Assembly: GCF_002078875.1 (NCBI RefSeq)
Contig: NC_034412.1
Coordinates: forward strand, 8,017,230 to 8,081,229
Length of the DNA: 64,000 bases
Direction: 5' to 3'
Origin: Numida meleagris
Taxonomy: Eukaryota; Chordata; Aves; Galliformes; Numididae
Shown here: one piece after another, positions 52,630 through 62,959 of the stretch
How positions within the stretch are numbered: the first letter of the stretch is position 1
Layout of the letters: every line of letters starts with the position of its first letter
The notes under the pieces: generated by a model
The model's database searches: none
Told to the model about the DNA's origin: nothing
What the model saw: only the letters and a program-made list of their open reading frames with translations
Translations under genes and position numbers: made by a program

Positions 52630-55600
52630 CTAGATCTTGAAATGGCGAATCTTACCAGGGCATGGAGGAGGAGGAGGCACAAAGCCAACTGGACGAGGTA
52701 CTTTATCATGCTGAGCAACCTCTGCAGCTGCTCTCTTTGCTACAGATTTTGCTGATAGCAGAGTAGGAAATTCTGAAGAGCTGGATTCAGATGCAACAGG
52801 GTTATTGTGGGAAATTTTGAGGTTATGGTTAGTGAAGCCTTGCCCAGCGCTGGGTACCAGTCCTGCTGATGTATCTTGACCTGAGTGAGGGTAGGTAACT
52901 CCAGGCTGGAAAAGAAAAATGGTTTTTGTGTGTGTGTGTATTCAGTTACTTGGGATTTATAATATACATGTAATCGGTGTCTTAGTGTGGACCCTGCTCC
53001 TAACTAGATATTTTCACCTAACCCATGTACAGAGTACCTATGACCATTAGGAAAGTTTGGATTTGGATTTCAACGCACACACAGGCGCCCAGAAACACAT
53101 TTTTAATATCCAGTGAATTGTTAGTACTAAATTCTGTGCTATGTGAACTTTCAGTGCAGCCTTCAGCTAGTGAAACACTGAAACCTAGCTGCTCCACTAA
53201 TTCGCATACTTCCATATCCCCTCTGGACAGCTAATTACTACTGCTCCTCCAAGAGCTCTGCTCTGCAGGAAGCACTCAGTGCCTGGCTAGCCCTTCTCAA
53301 ACCAATTGGAGTCTACGCTACCTGTGCACTCAAGTCCTGTGCACATAAATTTCCCTTCTCTTCCAACAGCAGTGTGGGTTAGGAGCCCTGAATTTGGTCA
53401 GGTCTAAGGACTACTAGTAGCAAAAGCTTCCAGTTGATGAGACCTACCACAGTGGCTCTTTTATATTTTACATCTAGATGTCCTTTCCCCTAGCTGAGCA
53501 AAATTTAGTTCCCTTTGCCCTACTAGACATATGAAACTCCCAAATGGTTAGGAAAACAAACTATGTCAAGCACAGATGACAGAGGTGACAATTCTGGGCA
53601 CAGAAATCCGTAGTACAACTGTATCTTGTTGTTTTTTTAGGATCCAAAGTTAAACACCTAGGTTATCACAGATAGATAATGCAGTCTACAGTGAAAGAGG
53701 TAAACCCAGGGCAATTGCTTCAAACAGTGCTAGTAGGCTATTCTGGGAAGGAAGGGAGCGCCCCAAGAGCTGGTACCTGATGTCCGTACAGCTGGCATTT
53801 TACCGTGAAGTCCTGCGAGGGTTCTGTTACCACTGTTGCTGTGCAGAAACCAAAATTCTGGCAAAGCAGAATACAGTCAAGAGAAAACAGTGAGAAAGTA
53901 GGGAAGACCTGCATTGCATTTTTTTAATTTCAGTATGTTTAGAAATAGCTACATCTCATGATTTATCTGAGCAATAAAGTGCTTGCTTTTGTTCTGCTGG
54001 ACTCAAAAGCCAAGCTGTTTAAATGTGTAACCAGCAAGTAAAGGGAATTCCTGCATTATTCTGGAGTAAGATTGTTTGTCTGGATATGAGGAAGGGAAGG
54101 AATATATAGGGACCCATGTAGAAGGTTCCCCACTCATTAAATCTGCCTAGGACACTTGGTTTTGTTTCATCAGAAAAGAAGAACTTCAATGTGATGAAGT
54201 TTACAGTATAGTTCTCCAGAACCTTTGCGTGAAATTAGAGCATGCTGACAGCACTTTATTGTAGGAGGATAAGACAAAGTCTTTTGTTTTACGTTTGTGT
54301 ACTGCCCATTCCAAAGGAGCTTATTTTTTCTCAGGTGCACATATTAAGAAAAGTAATTAATAGTATAAATTCTGTTTATTAAAAATATTTTGTGTTGAGG
54401 ATGCTTGTGTCCTTAATCCTTTCTGAAATATGTTTAAATGCATCGAGATTCAACCCAGATACATCAGAGAGAAGATAAAGGGGTAATATAGCTTTAGAAA
54501 GTATGCATTGAAAAGCATATTGTAGTGGTATCCAACTCTTGCACTTTCATTCTCACAAAGTTCTATTCCTGAACAAGTGCAAGTGCATCACAGCATGCCT
54601 CTGTTCTACCTCTGAGCTGGCAAGATGAGGACTGATGTGCTGGCATACTTACAGACTGATCCTCAGGAAGCAGCTGACAAGCCCCCAGATTATCTTTCGC
54701 CTGTTGTGATGTGCAGTTTGTGGCAGCCACAGCAAACTCAACACTGACCATCCGCACTGGGTGATACTGACAAAACAGGAAAAATGTTTAACTGACTTTG
54801 CACTGTTTGAAATTGCAGAGCTGCTGGGAAAAGATAAAAGGCAAATGTTGTGGCTTCGAGCTCCACATCTCCGCATCTCTGCATCATCCCACAGAAGTCA
54901 AAGAGAACCCTGTGGTTAAGATGACACAAAACACGAGGGAAATCATGGGCAATTCAGTAGGGCAATTTAAAGCAAGCGCAGTCTGTTTGTAAACATAACT
55001 AGCTAGCACTGCTCGAGCTTCTACAGAAGAAATATTCTGTTTACGTGGAAGGGTAGACATTGTTCTAGCAGTTACCTGTTTCACGGCTCTTCCAATCTCA
55101 AGGAGCCTGAGGTAGGCATCAGGAGTTTTGCTGTTGTAGTCATTGAGGGCACTGGAAACAGTTGCTAACACATCAGTGTCATTTAGTTTCGCCAGGAGCG
55201 GACAGTCGGGGCAGCGCTCACGAACATCTTCAGCTGAGTCTGCAGGAGGAACAGATTGTTTCGCTCTGATCATAAGTTGAAAGACATTACAGACCTATTC
55301 AGTGATGCAAAGTACTGTGTTTCACTGTCTGTCCCGAATTATACTGCAAGGATTTTTTGCAGTGCAAGCTGTAGATGGCAGTATTTCATGCAGCTTTTGC
55401 TGTTTGAGTCCTGAAGTCTTCATGCAAGCAAAAATTCTGTGGATTTCAATAGCAGATTTTGAATATTCTTACTTGGGGTTTAATCAGTTCTCTTTCTGGT
55501 AAAATATCCATGACAGCAATGAAGAGATGTCTCAGCGCACACAAGAAATGGTGGAAAATTTAAGATATTTTGGTTCCTTGGAATTGGGTTTGCAGTAGTG

Positions 55601-58600
55601 TTTCATTCACCCACCAGTTTTAAAAGCAGGACTGAAAACATCACGTACAGAGCAAAGAGATGTCATGCAGGGAATGCAGAACAGAGACTCTGCTTTCCCA
55701 TGGCAATACTGAAAATGCTGGGTGTGGTAAATAAGCTGCATCTTGCAAGGGGGTTCTGAAGACCAGCGAGCCCCAGTGAATTCAGACCAACAGGGAATCA
55801 AATTCTTGAGGGAAAGCCTCAGTGCCAGCCATCTCTAGGTCAAATCTGGGAGGTGCTCCTGAGGCAGTCGTACCTCATCTTAACTGTTAGAGTGAAGAGA
55901 AGCAAAGAGATGGGGCCAGGTCTGTGGGAAAATGAGATCCCAAAAGGACAGCTGGGTTTAAAAAAAAACACGGTACTTTCCAGAGTTTTAGAATTAGAAG
56001 GGGTAGGGAACTGTAACCACTGCTAGAATAATGCTCCACCTTTAGATTCAAACACAAAGAACAACATCTTTACCTGCATGTGAGTGGCATTTACTGGCAA
56101 GGACAGAAAACTGTCCATTCAGTTTCTGCAGTTTAACATCACAGTCACCCTCAACTGCCTAGAGAGAGACAAAAATCAAAGGGTTATACTGCACAGATAA
56201 ATAGGAATTTCTGAAAAGAGCAACTATTACTAAATTCAGAAGAACAGATCCTGGATTGAGTGTTCCTGAAAAATCAGCCCAATTGCAAAGGCCTGGTAGG
56301 CTTGTCCTGGTGTCTGTGGTTCTATAAAGGACTGACCTAGGTGGCAAAACTCGGATCCAAATCTGGATCTCAAAAGTATCGGAACTGCCATGGTGTCTAG
56401 GTTATAGACATTTAGTTCAGGTTCCTCTCATAAAGAGCAAAGAATGTGAATGCTTGTAGATTAAGACCTTCTGCAGAGCTGTTTGATAACATTCTCCCTA
56501 TAATCCCAGCTGGTCAGTGGCCATGGTAACAGCAGAGTGCTGCCTTGTGTGAGCTGGTTTGCAGGCAACAGCCAACAGGGGAGGAGATGTCAGAGGCAAA
56601 GGTGGGAAGGGGGAACAGTTAGAATCACCTCCCCCAGTATGGAAAATGGGATCTGAGCCCTGATGAATACAGGGGTGGATTTAGTCACGAGCGCTGTGAA
56701 TTGGGCCCCATTCTAGAAACAGCAGGCTTAAATTGTCAATTGCTTGCTCTGCTTTTTGCTTAGGAAGCAAAGCTGCCTGTACTCAGACAACACTTCCAGT
56801 GCTTTGGTTAGGGAAAGCTTTTCGCAGTTGGATCACGCTTGCATAAGAACAAAGTATTTGAGGCCAGTAAATTCCAGTGGAGCATTACTTTGAGGGCAGA
56901 GCCCTGTCCAAAGGGAATAGCTCTCCTGCAGTCACTGGTGACTAGACTTGACGTAATTTCACTACTTAACACGCCACATGCAGCCAAGGAAAGGTTGTGT
57001 TTGTCCAAGTTCACAGCCTCCCCTGTCAATATGCAACAGTGCAGTGTTATCTGGGCTGAGCATGGAGACCTGCACCTGGAGCCCCAAGCAAGGTCCACGG
57101 CATTCGTGACATGTATGTGGGAAGTTACGCTTGGAGTGACCTGTCCTCCTCATGTAACAGGATGTGAAATCTTTCCTGACACGAAGGCAACTAAACCGGC
57201 AAGGCAGATATAAGTGACTGGTGCATATGGGCTGTTACAGTGATGTAACCTTTGCAGGCAGAGCTTAGAATTCTAACTGGTCATAAACTGGCCTCTAGCA
57301 TCAACATACTGAACTTGCACTTTTGCACCAACCAAGTCATGTTTCAGATACTCACATGTTCTTCAAATATCCTTACTGAGCAGTTTGCAAGAGGTATAGG
57401 ATTAAGAATGTGACATGTGGTCTCTAGTAAGTCAAGTTCAAGAAACAGAATCTCATTATTCGGCCCCTGAAAGAAAAAAAAAAAAAAAGCAGAAACAGTT
57501 GTACTTCACAAAACATCACCAGATTTTGTCCTGGGAGCTTCCCTGTGCTCTCTTTTTTTATTGGATAGCTCCAGGTGTATGCTAGAGTAACCAAAGAGAT
57601 CCTTACATATAACTTCATGAGAAACAAGAGCCAGTTTTTTTAGCTGGAGTAAGTCAACTGACATCACACTGATTTTTTACCAGCTAAGGAGCTGGTCATT
57701 AATTTCTGGAAAATCCAGCTTATATGTACTGGGTCGGTCTCAGTTAACTTAATTTTATTTTGCTGCGTGGCTTTAAAAAATCAGCAGCTGGTTTTGTTGA
57801 TGAAAAAACTCCACGTTTCTGTAGCAAGGTACCAAATAAACTCTGCTCGCTCATGCTCATTGGCCCACCCCATTTACTCCATTGGAATTATACTGAATTG
57901 CACCAGCTAAGTTCCAGCCTCAGTATTCATGTTATTTATGGACTACAGGATCTTTTGTGGTTGTTTCTGAGCCTTTTCAACTCTAGCATAAGACACATGA
58001 ATGGAGGGGCAGAAGCGAAGGTCCCTAGCTCTGAAGTTGACTCTGAGGTTTGAGTCCTGAATGATTCTTTTTAAACCAAATAAATTATTTTAGTGTAAAA
58101 ATATTAAATAAGAGAAAAGCAGTGTCACCAGTGTTTTTGTGTAACTGTGGAGACACTTCTAATCTTATCAATGACTGCTTTATTCTCTTGTAAATGCTAC
58201 TGGTATCCTCTCACTCATGTCAAGTAGTAAACAGCCCTGGAGTTTCATTGCAATGTTGTGAGAAAATCAAAGGTTCTGAATGTGTGCATATGCTGCATTC
58301 ATGTCAATTTCTACAGCTTTTCTAGAGGACTACAATGATGTGAATAGCTCTTAGTGGAAATGAGACTACAAGCCACAGTTACTTCTATTCAGCTTCCTTA
58401 TCAGCTCAATGGGATGTTAGGTAAAATTCGTAGCTACTACAAAATCACTAACAGCATGGAGTTATGATAGGTATGCATTTAGCCTAAAATAGTTACCCAC
58501 ATCATGAGAATTATCCTTGCAGTTTTTCTCCAGATTAGCTGCTGGGCTCATGAATCAGCACTTTGAATGATCTCCCCTAGCAGGCATGCTGCATTTGTAG

Positions 58601-59046
58601 ACTAAGCCCTTTCTAGCTCTGTACAAAAATAACATTTCTCTTTCCCCCTCAGTTCTGCTCTTTGAGAGATACATTCCAGTGACCTGGATTCTCATCTGCT
58701 ACGTGGTGGCATTGCACCATTTCAATCAATAGAGCCATGCTGATTTACCCCAGGTGAGGATACAGCCCTTGGCAGGACCTGTTGGTCGTAGCCAAGCCTC
58801 TCCAGCTTAACACAGAGCTCTGCCTGCGAGCTCCACACTTACCTGAGGCAGCACGCGAACTTGCTCAATTCTGTTTAAGGCAAACTTGTATCCGTGATGA
58901 CTGTGGCCATTAATATAATTCACAGCAAATTCAGCTGCTGCTTCAGATTCTGGGTCATCGCAGCCCAAGGGAGGCGGGGGAGCTGTGGGTGCAGCTCTGT
59001 GAATTGGGAGCTGAACAAGCAATATGAAAGCTACTAGTGCCTTCAT
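52630..59046 (-). CDS. AHSG: Alpha-2-HS-glycoprotein (fetuin-A), seven coding exons, complete
   Basis: Liver plasma protein that binds calcium phosphate and prevents ectopic mineralisation; in mammals it also modulates insulin-receptor and TGF-beta signalling. Exons: 58843-59046, 57356-57466, 56074-56158, 55076-55239, 54653-54766, 53777-53857, 52630-52905; GT-AG, 1035 bases, 344 residues. The signal peptide MKALVAFILLVQLPIHRA precedes cystatin domain 1 (HGYKFALNRIEQVRVLP, then AVEGDCDVKLQKLNGQFSV, almost as in mammals). Domain 2 starts DSAEDVRERCPDCPLLAKLN, again close to human. The tail of 91 residues is Ser/Pro-rich and ends PPPPPCPGKIRHFKI, matching the human end CPGRIRHFKV. There is no QVVAG, so cysteine-protease inhibition is not expected. 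Possible N-glycans: NCS, NDT, NCT. Identity is secure. Confidence 0.97.
57850..57920. repeat. Palindromic interspersed repeat remnant, AHSG intron 1
   Basis: Has TTGGCCCACCCCATTTACTC, CATTGGAATTATACTGAA and TTGCACCAGCTAAGTTCCAG, resembling the right half of the element at 58681-58770. Degraded. Confidence 0.35.
58681..58770. repeat. Most complete copy of the palindromic interspersed repeat, AHSG intron 1
   Basis: The right arm ATGCTGATTTACCCCAGGTG followed by AGGATACAGCC mirrors the left arm CTGGATTCTCATCTGCTACG, with CAATAGAGCC near the centre. Matches words of the other three copies. It lies about 70 bases downstream (in transcription sense) of AHSG exon 1. Confidence 0.45.
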
Positions 59047-59133
59047 GGCACCCAGAGAAAATCTATCCCTTTCTGAAGTGAGGATCTAAGAATACTGTTC
59101 AGGTGGTAGGTAGGCAGCTGGAACCAGGGTCTC

Positions 59134-59142
59134 ATTTATATA
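59134..59142 (-). promoter_or_regulatory. AHSG: TATA box of AHSG
   Basis: The minus strand reads TATATAAAT about 90 bases upstream of the AHSG ATG, consistent with a liver gene transcribed from a focused start. Confidence 0.65.
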
Positions 59143-59149
59143 GTACATA

Positions 59150-62100
59150 CCACAGACTTTGCATGAGCGCATGTCTGATATTTGTCCCAGTTCCAAGAAG
59201 GCATTGCAAACAACAAAAGTGAAAAGTAAATGTTAGGACATCAAGCTGACTGATTAATATTGGCCAAAGTAAATTTTATCAGATAGGACATTGCGAAGTC
59301 TGCTGAAAAGAAGAAAACATCAGCAAAAATTTAAGGTAATTTTTAGAAACTCCTCTGCCAACTAGTTACAGTACAGGCTAGAGAAAGATGATCCCTACTG
59401 TTAAACATGTAGAGATGCTAGTGCTAATAAAGCTCACATGTAAACAGGACACATTCTGTCTGGGCCCTAATCTCACCAGACACCAGTGCAAACTGGGAGA
59501 TCAGAACCATGATAAATCAGAAACTGGAATTTGAACGAGTTCCAAGGATCACATCCAACAGTGAATTTAATTGTATAGCAAATTTTATTACTGAATTCAC
59601 TGGAATAGCAAATGAGACAGAGTTTCTAAATCTGTTGATCAGCTCTTTGTTCCTCTGATCAGTCTGGATACTTCCAGCAATTCCTGTTCGGTGATTCGGA
59701 TTTTATTCTGCAAAGCAGGTGTCTTAGAATTGCTTAGGTTGGAAAGGACCTTCAAGATCATCAAGTCCAACCGCAACCTAACCATACTGCTCTAACTCGA
59801 ACAACCCACCACTAAATCGTGTCCCCGAGCACCACATCCAATGTCTTGTAGACATTTTTCTGGAATATGTTGTAAATATTTGAGGATTTGATATAAGATC
59901 CAAAAGGGCACAAATTTGTCTTAAGAAGAAAACCTAGAAGAGGAGGCCAAAATCATCCCCATCCATTTAGACACCTATTATTATGGTTTTGCATTGCTTA
60001 GCTGACCTAAACAAAACAAAGTATGTTTTCCATCTCAGCTTATTTGAGTTCCATGAACTGGGTGCTGAGGTGCCTGAATCGCCGAGTTCTGGTGTGCTGG
60101 GTGAACTCCGAGCACACCCGATGCACCCTCTCCAAAACAGTTTAAGAGTTAAAACGGTCTCCTAGCAAGTAGGAAATGAGATCTAAATCTCCCACGTCCC
60201 GTGTTGTGCCTGGACTTCAAGAATGCAGATTATCTTTACATTGGAACAGCCATCTCTCCTGACTTTGAAAGTCGGCAGTGAAAATGCAAGAATTATTTAT
60301 AAAAAGAGGGACTGAAAGAGAAGTGTGGGGCTGCTGTTCAGAGGTATTTTGATTCAGTTAGAGAGCATCTAAAGAGGGCAGGCCCCCCAGCTTATATTTA
60401 GTGTGACAGCGTTTATGTTTGTGAAACAATGACGGGATAACAACAATGTTCTGTGGAGCAGAATATAACTGGTAGGATGTGTTCAGCATTTGAGGTCTTT
60501 AATTTAAGCGGGGTGTTTTTCTGTAGATAGACTCTAGCCAGAAAGGCTGTAGCTCAATCAGGAGAAAGTTTGTTTTTGTTTTTTTCTTTTTTTTCCTATG
60601 GGGATTTCAGCGTAGGTTTCTGGCAGCGGTCAGACTGGAGAATTGTGAAGTTCCCCTCTGGCTTTAAAATGTGTGAACCTCTGCTGTCATTTCCAAGGGG
60701 TTCAAGAATTAGCTGCGGATTCACGATGAATAGGAGAACTTTAATGTATTTAGAAGTTTTCACTTTAGATAAATATTTCTCAGCTTGCACGATAGTGTGA
60801 GTGGGACTAAAAGATGGAAGGTGAGCAAAGTTGCATCATGCCTTTTTCTGCTAGAATCCGGAAATGTGAGAAATACCATGAATAGAAATGGTTCTGTTCA
60901 ACAAATTAAGCGATGAAGAAGGAGATCTGCAAAAGACTTAAAAAGATGGAATGATTTCCTTCAGCTCTGTGTAGGATGAGGTGAGCTTTGGATATGAGGA
61001 TTTGCATATTGAAGAGATTGCTGGGGAAAAGAAAGATTCTTTCTTTTGAAGAACAAATTACTCTGAGCATGATTCATTTCTTCCCCTTGCTTAATGTCGT
61101 GTTGTTTGGCATTTGTTCTATGGTGTGGATGATCATTTGTGTTCCTGACTTTCGCCTAAAACACTTGAAGGATGAAGGTTTGATGTCCCCAAAACACCCC
61201 TTGCATGTTCATTGTGGGTATCTTTTGAATCATAGTAAATTTATCTAGGAAATAGTATTTTGCTCAGTGTTTTTAAGCCATAGTTCAATTTCTAACCTGT
61301 GAATCTTTTAATTCTCTTTTTCCTTTTCTCATATGAAACACTGGGGTAAACCTCCAACTGGTGCAGACTGAAATTGGTTTTCGCCCAAGCAACCAGTATT
61401 TATAAATTAATTGTTGCCATTACTCAGTTTCTTAGGTTACATTTGCTCCATTTCAGAGTTGCAAATGCTGCAGGATGTGTAACATTTCTGAAATCAAGCT
61501 CTAGGTATTCCTATAAGTATTATGTAAACCAGCTCAGTCAACTTCAGGTTCCGCTTTCAAAGGGCAGTATTAAAACCTCAAATAGCAAATGGAATTTAGT
61601 ATCTTGTTTCTTCCCTCTCCCTTGTCACTTACATTCAGCGTTCCTTTCACTCAAGCAGGATAAGAAGGAAAACTTTGGACTCCACTGTACCTCTTCTCAG
61701 TTTCTCTGCAGCCTTACCCACGATCTTCCTCTCTTGGTACCTCTGTGAACTTTCTTTGCTGCCATGCCAAGGATCAGAAATGCGCCCACATCACTATTCA
61801 GTGCAATGTGGAGTGTTTGCATCTGGCATGTTTTGGTCAATTCATGATGGTGGAGGAAGTGGGTATGTATTTCTTGTTTGTAAATGGAGCTTGAAAGTGC
61901 AGTCGGATAGTTTGGCTATCAGGTTAATACAACAAAGGGGCATTTTGCTGCTTGAATGCAGACTGACACAGATCTGCCTAGATATTCCTTCTGGAAGTGA
62001 GTTGGCTGACGCCAGCTTTCCTGCAGCCTTGTGTCCCATCACAGCTGGCCCTTTTGTGGCACCCTCCCTCAAGAGGCAATAATTGCAGAAATAACTTCTC

Positions 62101-62830
62101 TTTGAATTCAGTGCAGATCTATTCTCTCTCTTTCATGTCTGGAACATAGTAAAAAGTTGGCCTTTAGTAGTGGCTACGAATAGTTCTTACAGCACAAGAA
62201 AGTGAGCTGTATTCCACAGGCTCCTGGACAGAAGGTCACGTCTTGACCCCGCTGAAGTGAGCAAGTCTTCCACGTCAGTAGTGTTAGACTTTGGCCCTAG
62301 TGAAATTAGGTTGCATGAGAGACTTGACAGGGCTTTGCTGTGATGGAAATAGAACAAGCTGGGATTACTGCCCTTGTTATATAAAATACAGTATTGATTC
62401 CACACTCAAGAATTGAGGCTCCACTGAATCTCAGCTCTTAATAATTCATATAAACCACAGTGGAAAGGTGAGGGTTTTTTTTTTGTTTTGTTTTTTTCTT
62501 TTTTTTGGTTGGATGCTTAGAACTAGTGATGACTGGAGGCTTGCTGCCCCTGCTCAATCTCATCTGGAAAAAAAACAACAAAGAATTGCTTCCACAAAAT
62601 GTCAGATTGACAGCCTTCTAGGCTTTAAATTCAAACAAATTAAACAAGCAAACAGATGAATATCATCGTTTTAAAGCTTCAGATCAAAGTTAAACACTTG
62701 TGGGGATCTCTGAGGCTCTTTTTTTCAAATTACTGAAACGTCAGTTTTTTGGTAAAGCAGACAGAACTGGTCCAGTTCTCTGCACCACATCAAAAGATGC
62801 GTTCTGAGCAGTCAGGCATTGTACAGTACT
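59150..62830. other. Spacer upstream of AHSG
   Basis: Contains one CR1 fragment at 59723-59860. The last exon of the fifth cystatin-like gene would be expected here on the minus strand, but I could not identify it with confidence. Plus-strand open frames at 61374-62082 show no recognised domain. Confidence 0.5.
59723..59860 (-). mobile_element. CR1 fragment upstream of AHSG
   Basis: CTTAGAATTGCTTAGGTTGG, AAAGGACCTTCAAGATCATC and AAGTCCAACCGCAACCTAAC are CR1 tail words; the sense strand is minus. The element lies about 600 bases upstream of the AHSG TATA box. Confidence 0.85.
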
Positions 62831-62876
62831 CCAAAACTTAATCACCTCTTGCTTTACACTTGATTAAGTACATTAC

Positions 62877-62957
62877 TTTTGGATCATAGAGTTCACAAGA
62901 TATTGGAACATCAGGGCTGTCTTCTACGTAGCCATCACCTGCATAGAAACCTGCACA
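62877..62957 (-). CDS. Exon of a fifth, fetuin/cystatin-like gene (partial; exon-6 equivalent)
   Basis: A single exon of 81 bases, acceptor CTTAG and donor GTAATG, encoding 27 residues that start CAGFYAGDGY and end ISCELYDPK. It aligns with exon 6 of the neighbours (AHSG: 81 bases, GFCTAT to VKCQLYGHQ; FETUB: GFCKGS to ISCEIYSPQ; HRG: GFCKAR to INCELYHPW). Size and phase equal AHSG exon 6. The cysteine after Gly-Phe, invariant in the other three, is tyrosine here; a cysteine four positions earlier may stand in. If the donor is not used, the frame runs on to a stop at 62838. Exon 5 was not recognised in the remaining 1.04 kb, about the length of the equivalent introns, so the rest of the gene should lie beyond the right edge. 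It could be a living gene or a decaying copy. Confidence 0.7.
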
Positions 62958-62959
62958 CT

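Noticed and set aside
61842..62072. Minus-strand open frame of 76 codons considered as the missing last exon of the fifth gene
   Set aside because: No acceptor with a pyrimidine tract at the right place and no Cys-Pro-Gly motif.
61374..62082. Two overlapping plus-strand open frames of 124 and 135 codons
   Set aside because: No recognised domain and no splice or promoter context; lengths are compatible with chance.
62200..62260. A Cys-Pro-Gly on the minus strand (TGTCCAGGA at 62223-62231), possibly the last exon of the fifth gene
   Set aside because: The surrounding frame (QDVTFCPGACGIQ) is short, cysteine-rich and unlike the Pro/Ser tails of the family, and no acceptor joins it in frame to 62877.
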